A stretch of DNA of 64,000 nucleotides from Candidatus Kryptoniota bacterium (lineage in GTDB: Bacteria; Bacteroidota; Ignavibacteria; Kryptoniales; JAKASW01): contig JAHECO010000016.1 of the NCBI GenBank assembly GCA_024641705.1, positions 20,107-84,106 on the forward strand. Reading direction: 5' to 3'. This document shows, in pieces, positions 27,248 through 34,784 of the stretch. A program made the position numbers and the translations under genes. Position 1 is the stretch's first letter; each line of letters opens with the position of its first letter. Under the pieces are notes generated by a model. It did no database searches and was not told the DNA's origin. It saw only the letters and a program-made list of their open reading frames with translations.

Positions 27248-27276
27248 AATCTAATCAAACCAGCCACTCAGTTCAA
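27248..27276 (-). promoter_or_regulatory. possible acnA promoter
   Basis: Minus strand TTGAAC (27276-27271), 17 bases, TAGATT (27253-27248), about 40 bases before the acnA ATG. An overlapping alternative, TTGATT with a 16-base spacer to TAACGT, is equally simple, so the exact pair is uncertain. Confidence 0.35.
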
Positions 27277-27283
27277 TGGAGAC

Positions 27284-27310
27284 AAAAAAAGGCCGCCACT
27301 CGACGGCCTT
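27284..27310 (-). terminator. intrinsic terminator after glnA
   Basis: Minus strand AAGGCCG, an eight-base loop, then CGGCCTT followed by TTTTT. It sits about 28 bases past the glnA stop and closes the Lrp-glnA transcript. Confidence 0.92.
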
Positions 27311-27337
27311 GAAAGGAGTAATCCAACTGCTACCGGA

Positions 27338-28774
27338 TTAAATATCGTAATACAACATGAATTCGTACGGATGTGGTCTCAGAGCGACCTGCTTCACCTC
27401 GTTGTTCATCTTGTATTTGATCCAGAGGCTTACGAGTTCTTCAGTGAACACATCACCCCTGAGAAGGAATTCGTGATCACGTTCGAGTGCCTTCAGCGAG
27501 TCTTCAAGGGACCCCGGGGTGGAAGGCACGTTCCTCAGCTCTTCGGGTGAAAGGTCATAGATATCCTTGTCAAGCGGTTCGCCCGGATCGATCTTGTTAA
27601 TGATGCCGTCAATCCCGGCCATGAGGAGTGCCGGGAACGCGAGGTAAGGATTGGTGGAAGGATCCGGGACGCGAAACTCGATGCGTTTCGCCTTGGGGCT
27701 CTTCGAGTACATCGGAATTCTTACCGAAGCGGACCTGTTTCTCTGACTGTACGCGAGGTTGACCGGCGCTTCGAATCCCGGCACGAGCCTGTGGTACGAA
27801 TTGGTTGTCGGGTTCGTGATGGCGCACAGTGCGGCAGCGTGTTTCAGCAGACCGCCGATGTAATAAAGTGCCATTTCGCTGAGATTGGCGTAGCCGTTGC
27901 CGTAGAACAGCGGCTTCCCCGATTTCCAGAGGCTCTGGTGTACGTGCATACCAGAGCCGTTGTCGCCGAACAGCGGCTTCGGCATGAAGGTCACGCTCTT
28001 CCCGTGTTTCGTCGCGACGTTCTTCGTGACGTACTTGTAAGTCATGAGATTGTCGGCCATCCTGGTAAGAGTGTTGAACCGCATGTCTATCTCTGTCTGA
28101 CCTGCAGTCGCGACTTCATGGTGATGGACCTCTACATCGATCCCCACCTTCTTCATCGTAAGAACCATTTCGGATCTCAGGTCCTGGAGGCTGTCTATAG
28201 GGGCGACGGGGAAATATCCTTCTTTGCTGCGGGGGCGATAGCCGAGATTCTGCCTGTCATTCCGCCCACTGTTCCATATACCCTCTTCGGAATCGACCTC
28301 ATAGAAGCCGGTGTTGATCGACTGGCCGAACCTTACGTTATCAAACACGAAGAACTCGGCCTCGGGTCCAAAGTAGGCTGAGTCGGCAAGGCCCGTCGAG
28401 CGGATGTACGCTTCGGCTTTATGTGCAATGAAACGGGGATCGCGCCTGTACGGCTCGCCCGTTATCGGGTCCTTCACGTCGCAGATAATGTTGATCGTTT
28501 TATGAGATGTGAACGGATCGATGAAGTACTCTTTTGCGTCAGGGATCAGAACCATGTCGCTTTCCTGTATGGCCTGAAATCCTCGGATACTCGACCCATC
28601 AAAGCCTACTCCCTCTTCGAAAGAGCTTGGGGTCAGCTCGGATGGTAGTATCGAAAAATGCTGCCATTGTCCTGGGATGTCGGTAAATCTTAGATCAACA
28701 ATCTCAACTCCGCTGTCCTTGATAAACTTTAACAGTTTATCGATTTCAGTAGCAGACTTGGCAACTTTTGCCAT
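27338..28774 (-). CDS. glnA: glutamine synthetase, type I
   Basis: 478 residues, typical GSI. It makes glutamine from glutamate, ammonia and ATP. Visible: [16 protein letters not shown] near the N-terminus, [18 protein letters not shown], the metal-site [40 protein letters not shown] and [21 protein letters not shown] tyrosine in [10 protein letters not shown] occupies the position adenylylated in enteric GS, so that control is possible. GGAGG lies seven bases before the ATG. An Lrp/AsnC regulator gene ends 15 bases upstream, giving a regulator-glnA operon, and a strong terminator follows. Confidence 0.97.
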   Translation of the reverse strand: MAKVAKSATEIDKLLKFIKDSGVEIVDLRFTDIPGQWQHFSILPSELTPSSFEEGVGFDGSSIRGFQAIQESDMVLIPDAKEYFIDPFTSHKTINIICDVKDPITGEPYRRDPRFIAHKAEAYIRSTGLADSAYFGPEAEFFVFDNVRFGQSINTGFYEVDSEEGIWNSGRNDRQNLGYRPRSKEGYFPVAPIDSLQDLRSEMVLTMKKVGIDVEVHHHEVATAGQTEIDMRFNTLTRMADNLMTYKYVTKNVATKHGKSVTFMPKPLFGDNGSGMHVHQSLWKSGKPLFYGNGYANLSEMALYYIGGLLKHAAALCAITNPTTNSYHRLVPGFEAPVNLAYSQRNRSASVRIPMYSKSPKAKRIEFRVPDPSTNPYLAFPALLMAGIDGIINKIDPGEPLDKDIYDLSPEELRNVPSTPGSLEDSLKALERDHEFLLRGDVFTEELVSLWIKYKMNNEVKQVALRPHPYEFMLYYDI

Positions 28775-28789
28775 TTGTTCCTCCTAGGA

Positions 28790-29263
28790 TTAATTGGTTT
28801 GTGTTTTCAGTACTGTCGACTCTTTGATTGTGGACAATACCACGCTTGTCTTCGTGCTGAGCACTCCCGGCCAGGATTGAATTCTAGACAGTAGTTTTTC
28901 CAGTGAGTTGGTATTATCCGCCCGCACCTTGAGCAGGTGCGACCCCTCGCCCGTGACCGAATGACATTCGAGTATCTCATCGGTCTCTCTTGCCCTTTCC
29001 ATAAACATCTGGTAATGCTTGCTGGAGTCGATGGAAACCGTAATAAAGGCAGTAATGTCCTTGCCCAGGCGCTTCGCATCCAATATCGCGGTGTACCCTT
29101 TGATGAAGCCCCTTTCCTCCAGCTTCTGAATGCGTTCAGAAATGGTGGGAATAGTCAGGCCAAGCTGCTGGGCCATCTCGTTCAGCTTGGTTCTGGCATT
29201 CTTCTGCAGGATCTCAAGGAGCCTGTGATCAATAGGATCGAGCTTCTTGTCACTTATTAACAT
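28790..29263 (-). CDS. Lrp/AsnC family transcriptional regulator
   Basis: 157 residues. An N-terminal winged helix (LDPIDHRLLEILQKNARTKL, then LGLTIPTISERIQKLEERGFIKG, about residues 8-57) is followed by a RAM ligand-binding domain (about 65-150) with the characteristic turn ECHSVTGEGSHLLKV. Such proteins form octameric or dimeric discs and sense amino acids. It is cotranscribed with glnA, so it probably tunes glutamine synthesis and its own transcription in response to an amino acid such as glutamine or leucine; the effector is inferred. A palindrome overlaps the promoter. Confidence 0.93.
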   Translation of the reverse strand: MLISDKKLDPIDHRLLEILQKNARTKLNEMAQQLGLTIPTISERIQKLEERGFIKGYTAILDAKRLGKDITAFITVSIDSSKHYQMFMERARETDEILECHSVTGEGSHLLKVRADNTNSLEKLLSRIQSWPGVLSTKTSVVLSTIKESTVLKTQTN

Positions 29264-29296
29264 GATTCAACTGGATATTTAATTTAATAAGCATTC

Positions 29297-29307
29297 TATT
29301 GGCAATA
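29297..29307 (-). promoter_or_regulatory. candidate operator at the Lrp-glnA promoter
   Basis: TATTGGCAATA is a perfect palindrome around one central base. It abuts and shares one base with the -10 element and covers the expected transcription start. The surrounding 60 bases are very A+T-rich, as is usual for Lrp-type sites. It is only 11 bases long, so chance occurrence is possible. Confidence 0.35.
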
Positions 29308-29335
29308 AGTTAAAATAATAAAATCCGATTGTCAA
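29307..29335 (-). promoter_or_regulatory. promoter of the Lrp-glnA operon
   Basis: Minus strand TTGACA (29335-29330), a 17-base A+T-rich spacer, then TAACTT (29312-29307). It lies 44 bases before the regulator's ATG and downstream of the icd terminator. The -35 is a perfect sigma70 consensus. Confidence 0.7.
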
Positions 29336-29345
29336 GCGGTAAAAT

Positions 29346-29370
29346 AAAAAAGGCGGCCCATTGGCCGCCC
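29346..29370 (-). terminator. intrinsic terminator after icd
   Basis: Minus strand GGGCGGCC, AATG loop, GGCCGCC followed by TTTTTT. It lies about 40 bases past the icd stop and isolates the TCA operon from the Lrp-glnA promoter. Confidence 0.92.
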
Positions 29371-29407
29371 GCAAATAGACGCACAAATTTGCTGTTTCTT
29401 GGGTCGC

Positions 29408-30664
29408 TTACATGTTCTTGACTATCGCGGCTCCGAACTCGGAAGTTTTGACCTCGGTGGCGCCTTCCATGAGGCGCGCAAAGTCGTAAGTCACCACCTT
29501 CGACCCGATGGTCTTCTCCATTCCCTTCACGATCAGATCGGCAACTTCATGCCAACCGAGGTATTCGAACATCAGGACGCCGCTTAGTATTACCGACCCG
29601 GGATTCACTTTATCGAGGTTCGTGTACTTCGGCGCGGTCCCATGCGTCGCTTCGAAAATCGCGAAACCGTTGACGTAGTTGATGTTCGCTCCCGGAGCTA
29701 TGCCGATTCCGCCGACCTGCGCAGCCAACGCGTCGGAGATATAGTCTCCATTCAGGTTAAGCGTCGCTATCACGTCGTACTCGGCCGGACGTGTCAGAAT
29801 TTGCTGGAGGAAGTTGTCGGCGATTGCATCCTTTATAAGCAGCTTCCCCTCCGATTTTGCGCCCTGCTGGACTTCATCCCAGGTCACTATCGAATCCCGG
29901 AACTCCGCTTTCGCCAGCTCATAACCCCAATCTCTGAATCCGCCTTCCGTATACTTCATTATGTTGCCCTTGTGCACGAACGTGACGCTCTTTCTTTTCT
30001 TGTCGAGCGCATACCTGATCGCCGCGCGTATCAAACGTTTCGAGCCTTCTTCGGAGACAGGCTTTATGCCGATGCTGGACGTTTCGGGGAATCTTATCTT
30101 CTTGACCCCCATCTCCGATATGAGCCAGGATACCACCTTCTTCGCTTCAGCTGTACCCGCGCGCCATTCGATACCGGCGTATATGTCCTCGGTGTTTTCA
30201 CGGAAGATCACCATGTCGATAAGTTCAGGTCTCTTCACGGGCGAAGGTACGCCTCCGAAATATCTCACGGGTCTGAGGCAGACATATAGGTCAAGCATCT
30301 GTCTGAGCGCGACGTTCAGCGACCTTATTCCGCCGCCCACCGGCGTTGTCAGCGGGCCTTTGATTGCGACGGTGTACTCGTTGATCGCCTTGAGTGTATC
30401 GTCGGGAAGCCACACCTCGCGGCCATACACCTTGTTGGCCTTCTCGCCGGCATATACTTCAAACCACTCGATGCTCTTCTTGCCGGCATAGGCTTTCGCG
30501 ACGGCCGCGTCAAATACCATTTTGCTTGCACGCCATATGTCCGGACCGGTGCCGTCGCCTTCTATGAATGGTATAATGGGATTGTCCGGTACCGCCAGTT
30601 TTCCGTTTACAGACTTAATCTTTTCCCCTTTTGAAGGAGGTGACAGCCTTTCGTAAGGATTCAT
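29408..30664 (-). CDS. icd: isocitrate dehydrogenase (probably NADP-dependent)
   Basis: 418 residues, the size of the homodimeric E. coli type. It oxidatively decarboxylates isocitrate to 2-oxoglutarate. Motifs: [17 protein letters not shown], the substrate loop [13 protein letters not shown] containing the Ser that is phosphorylated in enterics, [32 protein letters not shown], and the cofactor region ATHGTAPKY. Its ATG overlaps the HIT gene's stop (ATGA). 2-oxoglutarate made here feeds nitrogen assimilation through the glnA product next door. Confidence 0.95.
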   Translation of the reverse strand: MNPYERLSPPSKGEKIKSVNGKLAVPDNPIIPFIEGDGTGPDIWRASKMVFDAAVAKAYAGKKSIEWFEVYAGEKANKVYGREVWLPDDTLKAINEYTVAIKGPLTTPVGGGIRSLNVALRQMLDLYVCLRPVRYFGGVPSPVKRPELIDMVIFRENTEDIYAGIEWRAGTAEAKKVVSWLISEMGVKKIRFPETSSIGIKPVSEEGSKRLIRAAIRYALDKKRKSVTFVHKGNIMKYTEGGFRDWGYELAKAEFRDSIVTWDEVQQGAKSEGKLLIKDAIADNFLQQILTRPAEYDVIATLNLNGDYISDALAAQVGGIGIAPGANINYVNGFAIFEATHGTAPKYTNLDKVNPGSVILSGVLMFEYLGWHEVADLIVKGMEKTIGSKVVTYDFARLMEGATEVKTSEFGAAIVKNM

Positions 30665-31128
30665 TCTCGTTCTCCTGATTTATCTTTCATTTTTATCTTG
30701 CCGCGAATTTTGTTCGCGAATACTGCCATGTGCTCAGGGGACTCGTAAACTTTCAGGTTCGGCCTTATCTTCAGACCGTCTCCGTCGTAGCGCGGGGCAA
30801 TGTGAAAATGGAAATGGAAGACCGATTGCCCTGCCGCCAAGCCGTTGTTGTTGAAAATATTGAAACCCGCGGGATGCACGGCATCCACGATCGCGCGTGA
30901 AACCAGTCTCAGCGATTCTGCGATCTCGAGCAGGACGTCCTTTGGAAGATCATTGAAGTCGGCAAAATGTTCCCGCGAGACGACAAGTGCGTGACCGAAA
31001 TTGATCGGGTTGATGTCGAGGAAGCTGACACTTCGCGCCGTTTCATAGAGTATTTCTGCTTCTGCCTCTCCTGCGATTATCCTGCAGAACGGGCAGGATC
31101 CCTGGTACATTTTGCTGCTGTCCGCCAT
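30661..31128 (-). CDS. HIT family nucleotide hydrolase
   Basis: 155 residues from the ATG at 31128 (an alternative ATG at 31110 would give 149). Elements: [18 protein letters not shown], then [35 protein letters not shown] and IAPRYDGDG. The histidine triad HFHFHIAP is intact, as in Hint/FHIT-like purine nucleotide hydrolases acting on adenosine phosphoramidates or dinucleotides. It lies between citrate synthase and isocitrate dehydrogenase and overlaps the latter by four bases; no functional link to the TCA cycle is evident. A strong hairpin precedes the start. Confidence 0.92.
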   Translation of the reverse strand: MADSSKMYQGSCPFCRIIAGEAEAEILYETARSVSFLDINPINFGHALVVSREHFADFNDLPKDVLLEIAESLRLVSRAIVDAVHPAGFNIFNNNGLAAGQSVFHFHFHIAPRYDGDGLKIRPNLKVYESPEHMAVFANKIRGKIKMKDKSGERE

Positions 31129-31192
31129 CAAGCGTAAACTCGAGAATTCAGTCCGGGAATTGAATGCGAGTGCGGCGGCCGTCCCCCGCGTA

Positions 31193-31222
31193 GTGTCGTC
31201 CTGCCCCGGAGCAGGACAACAC
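31193..31222. repeat. 12-bp inverted repeat between gltA and the HIT gene
   Basis: GTGTCGTCCTGC and GCAGGACAACAC are separated by six bases and pair over 12 positions with a single mismatch, which becomes a G-U pair in the minus-strand RNA. No T-tract follows on either strand in the right direction, so it is not a standard terminator. It could be an RNA processing or stabilising hairpin. Confidence 0.6.
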
Positions 31223-31241
31223 AAGAAAAAATATCCGTGCC

Positions 31242-32387
31242 TTACCTCTCTTCGAGGGGCACGAAATGAGCCTCCCGCTTCCCAACATACTCGGAAATCG
31301 GTCGGATCAGCCGGTTGTCGGAATACTGCTCCATGACGTGGGCAGTCCAGCCGGCGATGCGGCTCATGGCGAAGATCGGAGTAAAGAGATCCGTGGGAAT
31401 TCCCAGGTAGTGGTAGGTCGAAGCGGAATAGAAATCCACATTCGGCACGAGCCCTTTCTCTTTCTTAACGAGTTCTTCAATTTTCTCGGACATCTCGTAC
31501 CACCTGAGATTCCTGATGGTTTCTCCGAGTTTCTTGGAGAACCTCCGCAAATGCTTTGCACGCGGGTCTTCCACTTTATAAACACGATGGCCGAATCCCG
31601 GGACCTTCTTCTTGTCTGCAAGCATCTTCTGCACATAAGGCTCCACGTTACCGAGGGTCTTTATTGCCGTAAGCATGTGCATGACATTCTCGTTCGCTCC
31701 GCCGTGGAGGGAACCTTTCAGTGTCCCCACAGCCGATGTCATCGCGGAATAAATGTCGGAGAGCGTTGCTGCGGTCACCCTTGCCGAAAAGGTCGATGCA
31801 TTGAACTCGTGGTCTGCATGGAGGACAAGAGCGCAATCGAAAGTCTTCGACGCCATTTCACCCGGTTCCACACCGTTCATCATGTACAGGAAATTCGCCG
31901 AATGGCCCAATGCGGGATCAGGTCTTATGAAGTCCCCGTTGGTGCGAAGGGTATGAAAATTCGCTACAATCGCCGGAAACCTCGCGACCAGCCGCAGTGC
32001 CTTACGCCAGTTTGCCTCGATCGAGTTGTTCTTCGCTTCCTCGTCGTAAAGCCCCAGCAGTGAGACGGCGGTCCTCAGGACATCCATCGGATTCGCCTTC
32101 TTCGGGGTCGACTTTAGGAAAGTTATGACCGGTTCCGGGAGTGCCCGGTTTGAACCAAGTTCTTTCTGAAACTTCAGGAGCTCTTCTTTCTTCGGCAGTG
32201 TGCCGTGCCAGAGGAGGTAGACAACTTCTTCGAAGCTTGCGTTGATTGCGAGTTCATCTATGTTGATACCGCGATATACCAGCTCGCCTTTCGTACCGTC
32301 GATGAAACAGATCGCAGATTGACCGGCTACGATCCCATCGAGACCTCTTGAAAATGTTAAAGGTGCGTCAGCTACTGTATTGGACAT
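31242..32387 (-). CDS. gltA: citrate synthase
   Basis: 381 residues from the ATG at 32387 (AAGGAA nine bases upstream); an upstream ATG at 32414 would add nine residues. It condenses oxaloacetate and acetyl-CoA. Active-site segments are visible: ALVLHADHEFNASTFSARV, LKGSLHGGANENVM (catalytic His), VPGFGHRVYKVEDPRAKHL, and the late NVDFYSASTYHYLGIP (catalytic Asp). Probably cotranscribed with the upstream S41 protease and thymidylate kinase genes, and with HIT-icd downstream. Confidence 0.95.
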   Translation of the reverse strand: MSNTVADAPLTFSRGLDGIVAGQSAICFIDGTKGELVYRGINIDELAINASFEEVVYLLWHGTLPKKEELLKFQKELGSNRALPEPVITFLKSTPKKANPMDVLRTAVSLLGLYDEEAKNNSIEANWRKALRLVARFPAIVANFHTLRTNGDFIRPDPALGHSANFLYMMNGVEPGEMASKTFDCALVLHADHEFNASTFSARVTAATLSDIYSAMTSAVGTLKGSLHGGANENVMHMLTAIKTLGNVEPYVQKMLADKKKVPGFGHRVYKVEDPRAKHLRRFSKKLGETIRNLRWYEMSEKIEELVKKEKGLVPNVDFYSASTYHYLGIPTDLFTPIFAMSRIAGWTAHVMEQYSDNRLIRPISEYVGKREAHFVPLEER

Positions 32388-32441
32388 TACTTTCGTTTCC
32401 TTGTTTGACTGCATCAAATTTAACCTTCATGCCGCGCATAA

Positions 32442-34091
32442 TCAATGAGTCAGACCGAGTATGCGCAGGTATAGGGGCCCGTCTTCGACGATCGATTCCG
32501 CTACCTTTGCCTGCCGGTCGTGGCTCAAGGTAGACCTGATCTGTGCGGAATTTCCTTCGAACCGTCCGATGATTTCCGCAGTCAGTAATTCAGAAATTGC
32601 CTTTGCGTTTTTGTCGAAGAGACCGCGCTCATCATTCTCTATGCGTTTCGATATCGCTTCTATGTCCTTGTTTATCGATGAATCATAAGATGAATTCGAC
32701 GCGACCAATCCTGCATCGTCAATTATCTGGCCGAGTTTCGAGATGTAGGTGAACCCGTTGGCAGAAGCATACTTCTTGAAAGCTTCGAGTACGTCCTTGC
32801 CGGCCGTAAAATGAGCCGCGATCGAATCGTGCCTGGACCTGTAATCTGTCGCGAAGTTGAAGAAGAAGCCTCCGCGCATAAGCTGCACTACGTAGTCTGA
32901 AGGCTGGTTGCCCGCAACCATGGAATCAGGCGTTATGCCGCCTGCTTCGTAGACGCCGCGTCCGTCGAGTGTTCTGAATTCCTGCCTCAGGCTGTCCGGA
33001 ATAATAGCGCTCTCACCGTCACGCCTGCGGTCATAATTGATTTTCTGTATGCATCTTCCGCTGGGGGTGTAGTATCTCGCCGTGGTAATCTTCAGCTGGG
33101 AATTATAATCGAGCGGGATGATCGTCTGTACCAGTCCCTTTCCGAATGTGTTTGTCCCGACGACCACAGCCCGGTCAAGATCCTGAAACGCTCCCGTGAC
33201 GATTTCGCTGGCACTCGCGCTATTGCCGTTCACGAGGACCGCCAGGGGCAGATTCGGCGCGATCGGATCCTTGTCCGATACATATTTCTTGTCCGAGGAG
33301 GGGTCGCGTCCCTTGGTCATGACGATGACACTTCCCTTCGGGACGAAGAGTTCAGCTATGTTGACCGCCGATTCGAGAAGACCCCCCGGATTGTTGCGGA
33401 GATCGAGTATCAATCCTCTCAGCCTGGTTCGCGCCATAAGATCGGTGAGGGCATCTCTGACCTCGTCGTCTGAACCGCGAGAGAACTGATCGAGCTTTAT
33501 GAAGCCTATGCTGGAATCGACAATCCCGTAATACGAGACCGCTTTCAGCCTCACTTCGGACCGCACAAGTACGACCTGAAACGGTTTCTCGTCGCCTTCC
33601 CTCTTGATTGTCAGAGTAACCTGCGTGCCGGGTTCACCCCGCACCATGTTGCTGATATCGTCGAGTTTCAAGGAGCTGACGTCGGTAGTATCGATCTTGA
33701 GGATTTGATCCCCGATTCTGAGCCCCTGGCGCTGGGCGCTGTAGCCGTCGATAACGCCGGTAATGATTACTTTGCCGTTGGCCGTGCCGATCGACACGCC
33801 GATACCGCCGTACTTGCCGGTGGTCAGCAAATCTATTTCTCCGCTGTTTTCCTTATCCATGTACACGGTGTAAGGGTCGAGCGACGCAAGCATTGCATCG
33901 ATCCCCTTCCTCACGAATTGCTGCGGTGAGACGGGGTCGACGTAATTGTCGACGACGTCTTTGTACACTGCCCCGAATGTATCTATGCTTCGTTTTACTT
34001 CGAAGAAGCTTTCACTGTTCTGAATCGCAACAAAGCCCGCACTGGTCCCGATCAACAGAACTACGAATATCACAAGAAGTCTACGGCGCAT
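32442..34091 (-). CDS. S41 family C-terminal processing peptidase (Ctp/Prc-like)
   Basis: 549 residues from the ATG at 34091, six bases after GGAGG; the frame starting at 34109 would translate that site. An N-terminal membrane anchor or signal (LLVIFVVLLIGTSAGFVAI) is followed by a PDZ domain (about 85-165, GGIGVSIGTANGKVIITGVI) and the S41 core. The catalytic Ser is in NGNSASASEIVTGAFQDLD and the Lys in GTNTFGKGLVQT. A C-terminal helical segment of about 150 residues is less conserved. It degrades or trims periplasmic proteins from their C-termini. The start overlaps the tmk end by 11 bases. Confidence 0.92.
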   Translation of the reverse strand: MRRRLLVIFVVLLIGTSAGFVAIQNSESFFEVKRSIDTFGAVYKDVVDNYVDPVSPQQFVRKGIDAMLASLDPYTVYMDKENSGEIDLLTTGKYGGIGVSIGTANGKVIITGVIDGYSAQRQGLRIGDQILKIDTTDVSSLKLDDISNMVRGEPGTQVTLTIKREGDEKPFQVVLVRSEVRLKAVSYYGIVDSSIGFIKLDQFSRGSDDEVRDALTDLMARTRLRGLILDLRNNPGGLLESAVNIAELFVPKGSVIVMTKGRDPSSDKKYVSDKDPIAPNLPLAVLVNGNSASASEIVTGAFQDLDRAVVVGTNTFGKGLVQTIIPLDYNSQLKITTARYYTPSGRCIQKINYDRRRDGESAIIPDSLRQEFRTLDGRGVYEAGGITPDSMVAGNQPSDYVVQLMRGGFFFNFATDYRSRHDSIAAHFTAGKDVLEAFKKYASANGFTYISKLGQIIDDAGLVASNSSYDSSINKDIEAISKRIENDERGLFDKNAKAISELLTAEIIGRFEGNSAQIRSTLSHDRQAKVAESIVEDGPLYLRILGLTH

Positions 34092-34722
34092 TTCTTTCCT
34101 CCGCCACATTTTTTAATCTGTTCATAACGTTACCAAAAATCTCTTCTGCCGTCTTTTCAACGGGCACCTTTCCATCGACGAGCACAAAGCGTCCGGGTTC
34201 CCTTCTGGCGCACTCGGCAAATCCGCGGATTACTTTCTGGAAGAACTCCAGCTCCGCACCTTCCATTCGGTCTGCTTGTCGGCCGGCGAGTTCCCTCCGC
34301 TTGAGCGCGGTTTCGATGTCGATCTCAACCAGGAAGACCACTTCGGGCAACAGGCCTCCGGTGGCAAACCGGCTTACCATCTCGACATCCGGTACAGGTA
34401 TTCCCCGGCCGAAACCCTGGTAGGCGATCGAAGAATAGAAATACCTGTCCAGGATCACGGTTTTTCCGCCTTGCAGAAGGGGGGAAACCTTTTCGCGGAC
34501 CAGCTGCGCCCTGCTCGCGCTGAAGAGGAGGAATTCCGTTACCGGGTTAATCCGGAGGTCCGATCTGTGGAGCAGGAGTTCTCGGACACCCTCACCGAGG
34601 CGTGTGCCTCCGGGTTCACGGACGAGTTCGGTCGGGATTCCTTCACGGTTCAGACGATCAGAAAGAAGCTCTGCCTGGGTTGTCTTGCCGCTTCCGTCAA
34701 TGCCTTCAAATGCTATTAACAC
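34081..34722 (-). CDS. tmk: thymidylate kinase
   Basis: 213 residues. It phosphorylates dTMP to dTDP. P-loop AFEGIDGSGKTTQAELL, substrate motif LVREPGGTRLGEGVR, DRYFYSSIAYQGFGRG, and a LID segment RRELAGRQADRMEG are all present. It is the first gene of the minus-strand transcript; only 62 bases separate it from the divergent AsmA-like gene, so both promoters must lie in that gap. Confidence 0.96.
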   Translation of the reverse strand: MLIAFEGIDGSGKTTQAELLSDRLNREGIPTELVREPGGTRLGEGVRELLLHRSDLRINPVTEFLLFSASRAQLVREKVSPLLQGGKTVILDRYFYSSIAYQGFGRGIPVPDVEMVSRFATGGLLPEVVFLVEIDIETALKRRELAGRQADRMEGAELEFFQKVIRGFAECARREPGRFVLVDGKVPVEKTAEEIFGNVMNRLKNVAEERNAP

Positions 34723-34784
34723 TCTCTAAAATAAGTTTGAATCGAAACTATTCCAATGTCCGGATATAAACATGAGTTGGAACG

